Shown here piece after piece: positions 25,948-35,100 of a DNA stretch of 64,000 nt. The notes beneath the pieces are model-generated. The model was not told the DNA's origin. It saw only the letters and a program-made list of their open reading frames with translations, and made no database searches. The position numbers were made by a program, and so were the translations under genes. The stretch covers positions 8,939-72,938 of the forward strand of contig CAZUGZ010000004.1 of assembly GCA_964620555.1 (NCBI GenBank). The letters run 5' to 3'. Source of the stretch: JAPOQD01 sp964620555 (GTDB lineage Bacteria > Pseudomonadota > Gammaproteobacteria > Pseudomonadales > Halieaceae). Each line of letters opens with the position of its first letter. The first letter of the stretch is position 1.

Positions 25948-27104
25948 TGCCTCGCGTGGCACCACGATTCGGGCTGTTGCTGGGCAGCGTGCTGGTGGCG
26001 GCAACGGTACTGGCTGACGAACCGCCGGTCATCCTGTTCGGCCAGTCCGCGGTACTCAGTGGTCCCACCAGTGCCCTGGGGACGGGCATGCGCCAGGGCC
26101 TGCTGGCCGCCTTCGCCGAGGTCAATCGCAATGGCGGCGTGCACGGTTACCAGCTCGAACTCGAATCCCTGGATGACAACTACGAACCGGAAGCCGCCAT
26201 TATCAATACCCGCCGATTGATCGGCGAATTTGCGGTGTTTGCCCTGATCGGGGCGGTCGGCACACCCACGTCGGCTGCCGCCCAACCCATTGCCACCGAG
26301 GCCGGGGTGCCCTACATCGCGCCTTTTACCGGTGCCGAATTCCTCCGCGACGCTGCGTCCTGCCCCAACGTGTTGAACGTGCGGGCCTCGTATTACCAGG
26401 AAACCGAGGAGATGGTGGCCCGCCTCAACCAGGATCTCGGCATCGCTTCGACCAGTATTTTCTACCAGAACGACTCGTTCGGACGCACTGGCCTGGTGGG
26501 GGTGCGCCAGGCCCTCGAGCGGCGCGGCCAGGAACTGGGGGAAGCGGTCTACTACACTCGCAATACCGACGCGGTGAAGGTCGCCCTGCTGGACCTGCGC
26601 CGCGCCGCCGCCGAAGCAGTGGTGATCGTCGGTGCCTACAAACCCGCTGCCTCCATGATCCGCTGGGCGAAACGCCTCAATTTCAATCCCCATTTCATCA
26701 ATATTTCCTTTGTCGGGAGCACTGCGCTAGCGGCGGCCCTGGGGCCGGATGGCGACGGAGTGTACATCACCCAGGTGGTGCCGTTCCCGGAGGACACCAG
26801 CCTGCCGGTGGTGGCCGAGTACCAGCGGGCGCTGGCCTCGATCGCGGGCGACGCGAAACCGGACTTTGTCTCGCTGGAAGGTTACCTGGCCGGCCGCCTC
26901 GCTGCCGAGGGCCTGCGGCTGGCGGGTCCGCAACCCACGCGCGAGAGATTTCTGCAGGCTCTGAAGGAAGCCGGGACCATCGATCTGTCCGGCTTCCAAC
27001 TCAACTATGGCCACGACGACAATCAGGGCTCCGACCGGGTCTACCTGACCCGCATCGACGGCCAGGGGCGCGTCCGGTCCGTAACGCGCATGTCACATGA
27101 CTGA
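25947..27104 (+). CDS. Periplasmic ligand-binding protein, LivK/Peripla_BP_6 type
   Basis: Secreted binding protein of 385 residues. A signal peptide (LLLGSVLVAATVLADE) is followed by the type I periplasmic fold of branched-chain amino acid/amide binders: ILFGQSAVLSGPTSALGTGMRQGLLAAFAEVN in pieces, IGAVGTPTSAAAQPIA, YQNDSFGRTGLVG, and VYLTRIDGQGRV at the end. No permease or ATPase genes are near. The gene is wedged between the phosphatase and the histidine kinase genes with 1-bp and 8-bp overlaps, so it most likely serves as sensor input for the kinase, as TorT does for TorS, rather than for transport. Confidence 0.9.
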   Translation: MPRVAPRFGLLLGSVLVAATVLADEPPVILFGQSAVLSGPTSALGTGMRQGLLAAFAEVNRNGGVHGYQLELESLDDNYEPEAAIINTRRLIGEFAVFALIGAVGTPTSAAAQPIATEAGVPYIAPFTGAEFLRDAASCPNVLNVRASYYQETEEMVARLNQDLGIASTSIFYQNDSFGRTGLVGVRQALERRGQELGEAVYYTRNTDAVKVALLDLRRAAAEAVVIVGAYKPAASMIRWAKRLNFNPHFINISFVGSTALAAALGPDGDGVYITQVVPFPEDTSLPVVAEYQRALASIAGDAKPDFVSLEGYLAGRLAAEGLRLAGPQPTRERFLQALKEAGTIDLSGFQLNYGHDDNQGSDRVYLTRIDGQGRVRSVTRMSHD

Positions 27105-29304
27105 GACCAGGCAGCCAGGCGCGGCGATGACTGCGGAGCTCCCGGAAACCGGGATGGTGGACGACCCCAACCGTTCGCGCTTTCGCTTTGGGCTCGGTGC
27201 GCAACTCAATGTGATCCTGGCCGGCAGTATCATGCTGCTGCTGGCGGCCAGCCTGATTGCCAATTTGTCGTTCCGCGAAATCCTGGACCACGAAGCGCGA
27301 ATCGCCGATTACAGCATGCCCAACCTGATGGACTCGGAAGAGATCGCCAAACGCAGCGCCACCGTGGTAAACGGCGCCTTTCGTCTCGCCGCGGCATCCT
27401 CGAAGGACGAACACGGCGCCGCGGTGGCCGCCATCAGGAAGGAACGCACCGAACTGGAAGAAATCATCGGGAACATGGAAGCCCGTACCACCTTCCGCAG
27501 CCAGATCCAGTTGATCCGGACCCGCCTGGAAGAACTGGTCCAGCATCTCGAGGCGATACAGAGTTCGGCCGCGCGCCGGCTGGCCATCGAACAGGCGCTG
27601 GTGCCGCTGCGGGACGATCTCGCCGAAACCAATCGCCGCATCGAACAGCTGCTGGCCCAGGCCATCGATGACCAGGGTTTCTACCTGGTGGAGGGACTGC
27701 GGCAGTTGGACCAGCCCCGCCACACCCTCGAGCGGCGCGCCACGGAAGAGGAACTCAGTACCTACCGCTTCCTGGTCACGGTCAACCACCAGGCCAATCT
27801 GAACGTACTGTTGCTCGACGAGATTCTGGTGCTGACTGATCGCGAGTACCTGCCACCGCTGGAGGAACGTCTGCAAAGCGCCATGCGCAATGCGCTAAGC
27901 GCGTACCGGAAATTGCCCGACTCCATGCGCAACCCGCAGTTGGGCGAGCACCTGCAACAGTTGACCGCCATCGGTGCCGCCCCGCACGGCATCATCGCAC
28001 TGCGCAAAGAGGCCCTGCTGCGCGCCGAGCAGGAGCAGGCGGCCCTGGTCGAGGCACGCGGCACCTCGGAATTGCTGTCGGCGGAAATCGGCACGCTGGT
28101 GGGCCAGATCAACGAAGACGCCATCAACTCCAGCGCGGCCGCCCAGGCCGCCGCCGCCTCCGGCTCCAGACAGTTGATCCTGCTCAATATCTTCAGTGTG
28201 ATCGGCGCCGTACTGTTCGGCTGGCTGTTTGTCTGGCGCTACCTGCGGCAGCGTCTGGTCGGCCTGTCCCAGGCCATGCGCAAGATGGCGGACGGCGACC
28301 TGGAGGTGCCGGTCAAACTGGGCGGCGATGACGAGGTAACCGACATGGCCAGTGCGCTGGAGGTATTCCGGCGCTACGCTCTGGAAGTACAGCGGCTGAA
28401 CCTGGTGGAAAAGCTGGCACAGGAGCTGGATTCCAAAAACGAGACCCTGAGTCAGGCGCTGGATGACCTGCAGCGGGCCCAGCAGCAAATCATTGCCGAG
28501 GAAAAGCTGGCCTCACTGGGTCAGTTGACAGCAGGTGTGGCCCACGAAATCAAGAATCCGCTCAACTTCATCGACAATTTTTCCGGTATCGCCAAAGAAT
28601 TCGCCGACGAAATGGAAGAGTTGATCACCGAGGAAGGCGACGATTCCGAACTGTCCGAAGAGATCAAGTCGATTCTGCAGGAACAACGTGTCAGCCTCGA
28701 CAAGATTCACGAACACAGCCAGCGCGCCGACAGCATCGTGCGCAACATGCTGGAGCACGCGCGCAGGGATGCGGGAGACTGGCGCGAAGCGGACCTCAAC
28801 GCACTGATGAAGCAGTACGTCGAACTCGCCTATCACTCGCTGCGGGCCGAGTCGCCCTCCTTCAACATGAAGATCAAGGAAGCGCTCGACCCGGACGTGG
28901 GGGAACTGAAAGTGATCCCCCAGGATATGTCCCGGGTATTCCTCAACCTCGCCACCAACGCCTGTCAGGCCCTGGATGAAAAGTTGCAGCAAATCGACGA
29001 CCCGGACTTCGAGCCGGAATTGCTGATCTCCAGCAAGCGGTTGTCGGATAGCGCCCAGTTCAGTATCCGCGATAACGGCACCGGCATATCGGAGGAACTG
29101 CGAGAGCAGGTGTTCCAGCCCTTTGTCACCACCAAGGACGGCGCCAAGGGCACCGGGCTGGGCCTTTCCCTGACCTCGGACATATTGGCCCGTCACGGTG
29201 GCAGCATAGCGTTGGACAGTGAGGTGGGAAGCTACACGGAAATGCGCATCACACTGCCCCTGCAACCGCCGGCACAGACGGCCGGTGCAGAGGACGATGA
29301 CTGA
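27097..29304 (+). CDS. Sensor histidine kinase with long periplasmic helical domain
   Basis: Membrane kinase of 735 residues. The first helix lies at about 38-57; a periplasmic, strongly helical domain of about 300 residues follows, then the second helix at about 368-388, HAMP (about 389-445), and a coiled-coil. The phospho-acceptor helix has LGQLTAGVAHEIKNPLNF with His483. The ATPase domain has NLATNACQALDE, DNGTGIS and GAKGTGLGLSLTSDI. The helical sensor region is of the TorS kind, which reads a separate binding protein. No receiver or Hpt domain is present, so direct transfer to the receiver-PP2C protein is expected. Confidence 0.92.
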   Translation: MTETRQPGAAMTAELPETGMVDDPNRSRFRFGLGAQLNVILAGSIMLLLAASLIANLSFREILDHEARIADYSMPNLMDSEEIAKRSATVVNGAFRLAAASSKDEHGAAVAAIRKERTELEEIIGNMEARTTFRSQIQLIRTRLEELVQHLEAIQSSAARRLAIEQALVPLRDDLAETNRRIEQLLAQAIDDQGFYLVEGLRQLDQPRHTLERRATEEELSTYRFLVTVNHQANLNVLLLDEILVLTDREYLPPLEERLQSAMRNALSAYRKLPDSMRNPQLGEHLQQLTAIGAAPHGIIALRKEALLRAEQEQAALVEARGTSELLSAEIGTLVGQINEDAINSSAAAQAAAASGSRQLILLNIFSVIGAVLFGWLFVWRYLRQRLVGLSQAMRKMADGDLEVPVKLGGDDEVTDMASALEVFRRYALEVQRLNLVEKLAQELDSKNETLSQALDDLQRAQQQIIAEEKLASLGQLTAGVAHEIKNPLNFIDNFSGIAKEFADEMEELITEEGDDSELSEEIKSILQEQRVSLDKIHEHSQRADSIVRNMLEHARRDAGDWREADLNALMKQYVELAYHSLRAESPSFNMKIKEALDPDVGELKVIPQDMSRVFLNLATNACQALDEKLQQIDDPDFEPELLISSKRLSDSAQFSIRDNGTGISEELREQVFQPFVTTKDGAKGTGLGLSLTSDILARHGGSIALDSEVGSYTEMRITLPLQPPAQTAGAEDDD

Positions 29305-29482
29305 TTGACCGGCGCAATGGGAAACCTGCAGTCCCGCAGTGCGTCGCAGCGATATCCGGTTACAGAAGCCAGGTGAACGTGGAGCAGAGAGGGAGAAGAG
29401 GATGTCAAGATTATGTTGCAAGTGCGGGATCCGCGTTCGACGCCTGCACCGTGCCCGGCGAGCGGGCGGCTCCGGACCCGCA

Positions 29483-30712
29483 ATGAAATCCGTAGTCCGC
29501 AACGGGGCTATCGCCGTCCTGTCGGTCTGGCTGCTGTCCGCTGCGGGCACCATGGCCCGGGCCGAAGATACCCCGCAAGCAGCCGCCGATATCGGCGCGG
29601 CAATTTCCGGGGGCGAGCTGGGTTTCGAGTTTCGCTATCGCCTGGAGCACGTCGATGAGGACGCCTTCGATGAAGAGGCCCTGGCCTCGACCCTGAAGAG
29701 CCGCATCAACTACAAGTCGCTGGATTTCAATCGCAGCCACGTGATGCTGGAGGTCGATAACGTCCTGTACCTGGGGGATGAAGAATTCAATAACTTCAGA
29801 AACAACAACACCCGCTATCCGGTGGTGGCCGACCCGGACGGCACTCACGTCAACCAGGCATATCTGAATGTGGATACGGGACGGGGTTATCTGCGCCTGG
29901 GACGCCAGCGCATCAACCTGGACAACCAGCGTTTCATCGGCGGGGTGGCCTGGCGCCAGAACGAACAGGCCTTTGACGCTCTGACAATACAGCTGACCCC
30001 CACCGACAGGACCAGGGTGAGTTACTCCTATGCACTCAACGTTTCGCGGATATTCGGGCCGGACCACGGTACGCCGCCGGATAACTACGAAAGCAATTCC
30101 CATTTCCTCAACCTGGGTTTCAACCCATCGGACGCCACCAGCCTGTCCACTTATGCCTACGCCATGGACCTCAAGGACGCCGATTCACAGTCCAACCTGA
30201 CCGTCGGCGCGCGCCTGGAACACGCTTTCAACACTGCGACACTGCGCATCCCGCTGAACCTTGAGTACGCCTGGCAGCAGGATCATGGAGATAACCCGGT
30301 ATCCTATGATGCCGCCTACTACCTTGTGGAACTCGGGTGCGATGTGGAGCATTGGAAACTGCGGGCCGGTCATGAAGTGTTTGAAGGGAACCGCAACCGG
30401 CCCGGCCAGATGTTTCGCACGCCACTGGCAACGCTGCACAAGTTTCAGGGCTGGAGCGACAAATTTCTCGCCATTCCCCAGGCGGGAGTCGCCGACACGT
30501 ACCTGAGTCTGCAATACCGGTCGCTGCAGGTGACCTGGCACGATTTCGATTCCGAAGCCGGCTCCGCCAACCTGGGCCGGGAGTGGAACCTGTCCTGGAA
30601 CTACCAGTTCAATCGGCACTACGGCGTGTTGTTGAAATTTGCCGACTACGAGGCCGATGCGCTGGCTACCGACACCCGCAAAGCCTGGTTGACGTTCACC
30701 GCCAAATTCTAG
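29483..30712 (+). CDS. Outer membrane porin, alginate-export-like
   Basis: Beta-barrel protein of 409 residues. The start at ATG 29483 gives a clean signal peptide (VVRNGAIAVLSVWLLSAAGTMARA); an earlier ATG 29402 would add a Cys/Arg-rich stretch with no signal. Residues 30-409 show alternating strand patterns, e.g. LGFEFRYRLEHVDEDAF, YLRLGRQRINLDNQRFIGGVAWRQN, and a terminal AWLTFTAKF ending in Phe, as required for barrel assembly. It lies 178 bp after the kinase gene on the same strand, and could be regulated by or co-transcribed with the signalling module. Its solute is unknown. Confidence 0.78.
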   Translation: MKSVVRNGAIAVLSVWLLSAAGTMARAEDTPQAAADIGAAISGGELGFEFRYRLEHVDEDAFDEEALASTLKSRINYKSLDFNRSHVMLEVDNVLYLGDEEFNNFRNNNTRYPVVADPDGTHVNQAYLNVDTGRGYLRLGRQRINLDNQRFIGGVAWRQNEQAFDALTIQLTPTDRTRVSYSYALNVSRIFGPDHGTPPDNYESNSHFLNLGFNPSDATSLSTYAYAMDLKDADSQSNLTVGARLEHAFNTATLRIPLNLEYAWQQDHGDNPVSYDAAYYLVELGCDVEHWKLRAGHEVFEGNRNRPGQMFRTPLATLHKFQGWSDKFLAIPQAGVADTYLSLQYRSLQVTWHDFDSEAGSANLGREWNLSWNYQFNRHYGVLLKFADYEADALATDTRKAWLTFTAKF

Positions 30713-30813
30713 CGGGCATGGTTTACCTGACCGAAGCGCCATTTGCGGGTCACAGTATTGGGAAACAGTCCCGGTGAAGCGTTCCCGCCAACCCATTGCA
30801 TCGGCCTGAGACC

Positions 30814-32691
30814 GTGAGCAGCCATCAAAGCCAGTTCGCGCTGTTGTTTACCCGCCGCCTGGGTCCGCTTTTTGTCACCCAGTTCTTCGGCGCCTTCAAT
30901 GACAACCTGTTCAAGGCGGCGCTTACCGTGCTGTTTGTCTACGGCGGGCTGATCGCCGTGGAACACACCGATTTTGCGGTCAATGGCGCAGCGGCCCTGT
31001 TCGTGCTGCCCTATTTTCTGTTTTCCGCCCTGGCCGGCCAGCTCGCCGACAAGTACGAGAAATCGCGAATGGTACGGCGGATCAAGACGATTGAAATCGT
31101 CATCGCCTTCCTGGCCGGGGTATCGCTGCTCCTGCAAAGCTTCACGCTGATGCTCACCGTGCTGTTTCTGCTGGGCGTTCAGTCGTGCTTCTTCGGACCT
31201 CTGAAGTACTCGCTCCTGCCCCAGCATCTGCAGGAATCGGAGCTGGTCGGCGGCAACGCGGTGGTGGAGATGGGAACTTTCGTGGCCATACTGGTGGGCA
31301 CGATCGTGGGCACCCTCATCGGCGGTGTCGAAGCGGTGTCGAAATGGCTGTTCGCGCTGGTGATGGGGGTTGCCGTAGCCGGCTACCTCGCCTGCCGCCG
31401 CATCCCCCACGCAGCGGCGAACGATCCCGGGCAGCGTACACAGTGGAACCCCGTCCGTTCGACCTGGCGGCTGATCAGCCTGGCGCGGGAGCAGAAGAGC
31501 GTATTTCTTTCGTTACTCGGGATTTCCTGGTTCTGGCTCATCGGCGCCGTCTATATCGCCCAGATCCCCAACCTGGCCCGCGTGTACCTGGCCGGTGGAC
31601 CAACCGTGGTGACACTCCTCCTCACCGTGTTTACGGTAGCGGTAGCGCTGGGCTCGCTGCTCTGTGAGAAGCTCTCCGGCCGCCGCATCGAGATCGGCCT
31701 GGTGCCCTTCGGGGCACTCGGCATCAGCATCGCGGGCATCGACACGTACTTCGCCATCCTCGCCATCGAGGGAGTCGGGCTGCGCAATGCGTGGACCTTT
31801 CTGGCGGGCGAAGGCACAGTGCGGCTGCTGGTCGATCTGCTGCTGCTCGGCGCCTTCAGCGGCATGTTCGTCATCCCCATGCAGGCCCTGATTCAGTCGC
31901 GCACCCCGGAACATCGCCGCGCCCGGATCATCGCCGCCAGCAACGTTCTCAATTCCCTGGCCATGGTGATCGGCGCCGCAACCGCGATCCTCTGGCTCTC
32001 GGTGCTGGAGTTGACGATTCCCACCCTGTTGCTGGCGATCTCCATCACCAACCTGGCCGTGGCCGCCTTCATCTTCCACCAGGTGCCCGAGTTCGCCATG
32101 CGCTTCCTGATCTGGACGCTCTCACACACCATGTACCGGGTGACCCATGAGAACCTCGACAGGATTCCGGACCGGGGCGCCGCGATCATCGTCTGCAATC
32201 ACGTGAGTTACGTCGACGCACTGTTGCTCGCCGGCGCGGTGCGCCGCCCCATCCGCTTCGTCATGTTCAAGCCGATCTACGAGATCCCGGTACTGAATTT
32301 CATCTTTCGCACCGGTCGTGCGATTCCCATCGCCGGCAGGAACCTCGACGCGGAAGCCTACGAGGAGGCATTCCGCGAGATTCGCAAAGGGCTCGGCGAC
32401 GGCGACCTGCTCTGCATTTTCCCGGAAGGCAAGCTCAGCGCGGACGGCGAGATCGACCGGTTCCGGCCGGGGATCGAGCGCATCCTCGAGGAGACGCCGG
32501 TGCCGGTAATTCCCATGGCATTGCGCGGGATGTGGGGCAGCTTTTTCAGCGTCAGGGGGGGCAGTTTCCGCAACACCGGCCGCTTGTGGAGCCGGGTGCA
32601 GGTAGCGGCGAGCGACCCGGTGGGGCCGGAGGGCATCAGCGCCGAGGCGTTGCGGCAGAAAGTAGTGTCGTTGCGCGGAGAATTCGCCTGA
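30814..32691 (+). CDS. MFS lysophospholipid flippase-acyltransferase fusion
   Basis: Protein of 625 residues joining an LplT-like MFS transporter (about 1-400; LFVTQFFGAFNDNLFKAAL and RRIKTIEIVIAFLAG) to a PlsC-type acyltransferase (about 430-620). The acyltransferase boxes are VCNHVSYVDALLL (His-x4-Asp), IFPEGKLSADGEI and PVIPMALRGMW. It resembles the Aas/LplT system for taking up and re-acylating lysophospholipids, but lacks the acyl-ACP synthetase domain that such fusions often have. GTG 30814 is the likely start; TTG 30796 is possible. Confidence 0.87.
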   Translation: MSSHQSQFALLFTRRLGPLFVTQFFGAFNDNLFKAALTVLFVYGGLIAVEHTDFAVNGAAALFVLPYFLFSALAGQLADKYEKSRMVRRIKTIEIVIAFLAGVSLLLQSFTLMLTVLFLLGVQSCFFGPLKYSLLPQHLQESELVGGNAVVEMGTFVAILVGTIVGTLIGGVEAVSKWLFALVMGVAVAGYLACRRIPHAAANDPGQRTQWNPVRSTWRLISLAREQKSVFLSLLGISWFWLIGAVYIAQIPNLARVYLAGGPTVVTLLLTVFTVAVALGSLLCEKLSGRRIEIGLVPFGALGISIAGIDTYFAILAIEGVGLRNAWTFLAGEGTVRLLVDLLLLGAFSGMFVIPMQALIQSRTPEHRRARIIAASNVLNSLAMVIGAATAILWLSVLELTIPTLLLAISITNLAVAAFIFHQVPEFAMRFLIWTLSHTMYRVTHENLDRIPDRGAAIIVCNHVSYVDALLLAGAVRRPIRFVMFKPIYEIPVLNFIFRTGRAIPIAGRNLDAEAYEEAFREIRKGLGDGDLLCIFPEGKLSADGEIDRFRPGIERILEETPVPVIPMALRGMWGSFFSVRGGSFRNTGRLWSRVQVAASDPVGPEGISAEALRQKVVSLRGEFA

Positions 32692-32716
32692 TGGAGAGGT
32701 GAGCGGTGCGAAATCA

Positions 32717-32733
32717 GTATACTGTCCCCGGAA
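32717..32733 (+). repeat. 17-base intergenic repeat, copy 2
   Basis: GTATACTGTCCCCGGAA, identical to copy 1 (21413-21429), 17 bases before the GTG start of the dioxygenase gene. A similar core is, from memory, a frequent intergenic repeat in proteobacteria associated with REP-type elements; no transposase is present near either copy. Confidence 0.75.
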
Positions 32734-32749
32734 CAGCAAGAGACGCGAA

Positions 32750-33577
32750 GTGAGCCTGACCCTCAAACCCGTTGCGAGCGCCCTTGGCGCCGAGGTAGGC
32801 AATGTCGATTTGCGGGGGCCGATTGGAGAAGATCTGTTCGCGGAATTGCGCCAGGCCCTGGTGAGGTACCAGGTGTTGTTGTTCCGCAATCAACCGCTCG
32901 AGCCCGCCCAGCAAAAGGCGCTGGCGGAGCGGTTTGGCCCGCTGCAGACGCACCCCGCCTACCAGACAGTGGCGGGTTTTCCCGAAATCACCATCCTGGA
33001 AAGCACTCCGGAGCAGCCCACCAAAATTGAAAAATGGCATTCCGACATGACCTACCGGGCTCACCCGCCCCAGGCCACCATGTTGCGTTCCCGCGTCGTT
33101 CCCGAGGTTGGCGGCGATACCCTGTTTGCCAGCATGACGGCAGCCTGGCGCGGCTTGTCCACGCCCCTGCAGACGCTGTTGCAGGGCCTGACCGCAGTCC
33201 ACGATTTTGCCCACGGCTTCCGCGAAAGTCTGGCGGAGCCGGGGGGGCGCCAGCGGCTGGAGCAGGCCTTGCTCGACTACCCACCGGTAGAGCACCCGGT
33301 GATACGCACCCATCCGGAGAGCGGTGAGCAGCTCATCTTCGTCAACGAGCTGTTTACCACCCGGATATGTGGCCTCACCGCGGGCGAAAGTGAGTACCTG
33401 CTCGCATTTCTGTTCGAGCACATCGGCGCCCCCCATTTTGGCTGCCGCTTCCGCTGGTCCGAGGATGCCCTGATGATCTGGGACAATCGCAGCACCCAGC
33501 ACAAACCGGTCAATGACTATTTCCCCGCCCACCGGCGCATGGAACGCATTGCCATCGACGGAGACCAGCCCTACTGA
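32750..33577 (+). CDS. TauD/TfdA family 2-oxoglutarate-dependent dioxygenase
   Basis: Fe(II)/2-oxoglutarate dioxygenase of 275 residues from GTG 32750. Iron ligands are His97 and Asp99 in KWHSDMTY and the distal His in DNRSTQHKPVNDY; the 2-oxoglutarate-binding Arg is probably in RRMERIAIDGD at the end. The N-terminal part (VASALGAEVGNVDL) matches taurine/alkylsulfate and 2,4-D-type dioxygenases. The substrate cannot be told from sequence; no sulfonate transporter genes are adjacent. An open frame upstream to 32699 includes the intergenic repeat and is not likely coding. Confidence 0.9.
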   Translation: MSLTLKPVASALGAEVGNVDLRGPIGEDLFAELRQALVRYQVLLFRNQPLEPAQQKALAERFGPLQTHPAYQTVAGFPEITILESTPEQPTKIEKWHSDMTYRAHPPQATMLRSRVVPEVGGDTLFASMTAAWRGLSTPLQTLLQGLTAVHDFAHGFRESLAEPGGRQRLEQALLDYPPVEHPVIRTHPESGEQLIFVNELFTTRICGLTAGESEYLLAFLFEHIGAPHFGCRFRWSEDALMIWDNRSTQHKPVNDYFPAHRRMERIAIDGDQPY

Positions 33578-33604
33578 TTTGCTGGGAGCAGGGAGGAACG
33601 CAGA

Positions 33605-35056
33605 GTGGCAATCAGTGGGGAAGCGGGCATCGACACCGCCATCAACGCCGCGGTGGAACCGCTGGCCTCGGCCATCTCATCCTTCATCTTTTTCAGCGTC
33701 GGCATCGGCTCGGCCGAGTTGCCGCTGATCGTGTTGTGGCTGATTGCCGCAGCCGCTTTTTTCACCGTCTACTTCGGCTTCATCAACGTGCGCGGATTCG
33801 CCCACGCCTGTCGCCTGGTCCGGGGCGATCGCTCGCGGGGCAGGCACCCCGGCGAGGTGAGCCATTTCCAGGCCCTGGCCACGGCGGTTTCCGGCACCGT
33901 CGGCATCGGCAACATCGGCGGGGTGGCGATTGTCATCAGCATCGGCGGGCCGGGCGCCACGTTCTGGTTGATCGTGGCGGGCCTGTTGGGGATGTCCACC
34001 AAGTTCGCGGAGTGCATTGCCGGGGTCAAGTACCGCCGCATCAATGCCGATGGCACCGTCTCCGGCGGCCCCATGTACTACCTGGAGGCCGTGGTCCGGG
34101 GACGGGGCTGGTCGCCCCTGGCCAGACCGCTGGGCGCCTGTTATGCCTTTGCCATCGTGGTGGGCTGTCTCGGCATCGGCAACATGTTCCAGTCCAACCA
34201 GGCCTTCAACCAGCTGCTCTTCATGACCGGTGGCGACGCCGGCGCGGCGGCCGGCAAGGGCTGGCTGTTCGGGCTGGTCATAGCGGGCGCAGTGGGGCTG
34301 GTCATCATCGGCGGACTGCGCAGCATCGCGCGCGTCACCAGCAGGCTGGTGCCCTTCATGTCACTTGCCTACGTGGTGCTGGGACTGGTTGTGGTCGCCA
34401 TCAATTACCAACGGCTGCCCTGGGCCCTGGCCGCCATCTGCACTGAGGCCTTCAGCCCCCAGGCCGCCACCGGCGGTGCCCTGGGTGTGATGATCCTGGG
34501 CTTTCAGCGGGCGGCGTTTTCCAACGAAGCAGGCATCGGCAGTGCAGCCATCGCCCACTCCGCAGTGCGCACGGACCAGCCGGCTACCGAGGGTTATGTC
34601 GGCCTGCTGGAACCGTTCATCGACACTGTGGTGATCTGCAGCCTGACCGCGCTGGTGATTTTAACCACGATTTATGAACCGTCCCTGGTGGGCGCCGATG
34701 TCCAGGGAGTGGAACTGACTTCACGCGCCTTTGCCAGTACCCTGGGCTGGTCCGCGCTGCCGCTGTCCTTCATCGCCATCCTGTTTGCCTTCTCGACCAT
34801 GATTTCCTGGTCGTATTACGGCCTCAAGGGCTGGACCTACCTGCTCGGGGAGGGGCGCAACAAGGAGTTGGTCTTCAAGGCCGCATTCTGTGCCTTTGGC
34901 GCCCTGGGCTGCACCGTGGAACTGGGCGCCGTGCTGGAATTCTCCGATGCACTGGTATTTCTCATCGCCGTACCCAACATCATCGGGCTGTACCTGCTGG
35001 CACCGATTCTGAAACGGGAACTGAAGACCTACCAGAGACTCATCGCCTCGGCATGA
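33605..35056 (+). CDS. Sodium:alanine symporter (AGCS family)
   Basis: Inner-membrane secondary transporter of 483 residues with about 11 helices, importing alanine, glycine or related amino acids with Na+. Family segments include FQALATAVSGTVGIGNIGGVA, GPGATFWLIVAGLLGMSTKFAE, and GVMILGFQRAAFSNEAGIGSAAIAHSA in pieces. GTG 33605 follows the dioxygenase stop by 27 bp on the same strand. The extra N-terminal 35 residues before the first helix are mostly hydrophobic and common in the family. Confidence 0.93.
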   Translation: MAISGEAGIDTAINAAVEPLASAISSFIFFSVGIGSAELPLIVLWLIAAAAFFTVYFGFINVRGFAHACRLVRGDRSRGRHPGEVSHFQALATAVSGTVGIGNIGGVAIVISIGGPGATFWLIVAGLLGMSTKFAECIAGVKYRRINADGTVSGGPMYYLEAVVRGRGWSPLARPLGACYAFAIVVGCLGIGNMFQSNQAFNQLLFMTGGDAGAAAGKGWLFGLVIAGAVGLVIIGGLRSIARVTSRLVPFMSLAYVVLGLVVVAINYQRLPWALAAICTEAFSPQAATGGALGVMILGFQRAAFSNEAGIGSAAIAHSAVRTDQPATEGYVGLLEPFIDTVVICSLTALVILTTIYEPSLVGADVQGVELTSRAFASTLGWSALPLSFIAILFAFSTMISWSYYGLKGWTYLLGEGRNKELVFKAAFCAFGALGCTVELGAVLEFSDALVFLIAVPNIIGLYLLAPILKRELKTYQRLIASA

Positions 35057-35100
35057 TTACGGGAAGTCAGCTTTCGTCCTCCGATGCGTGCGCTACGGGG

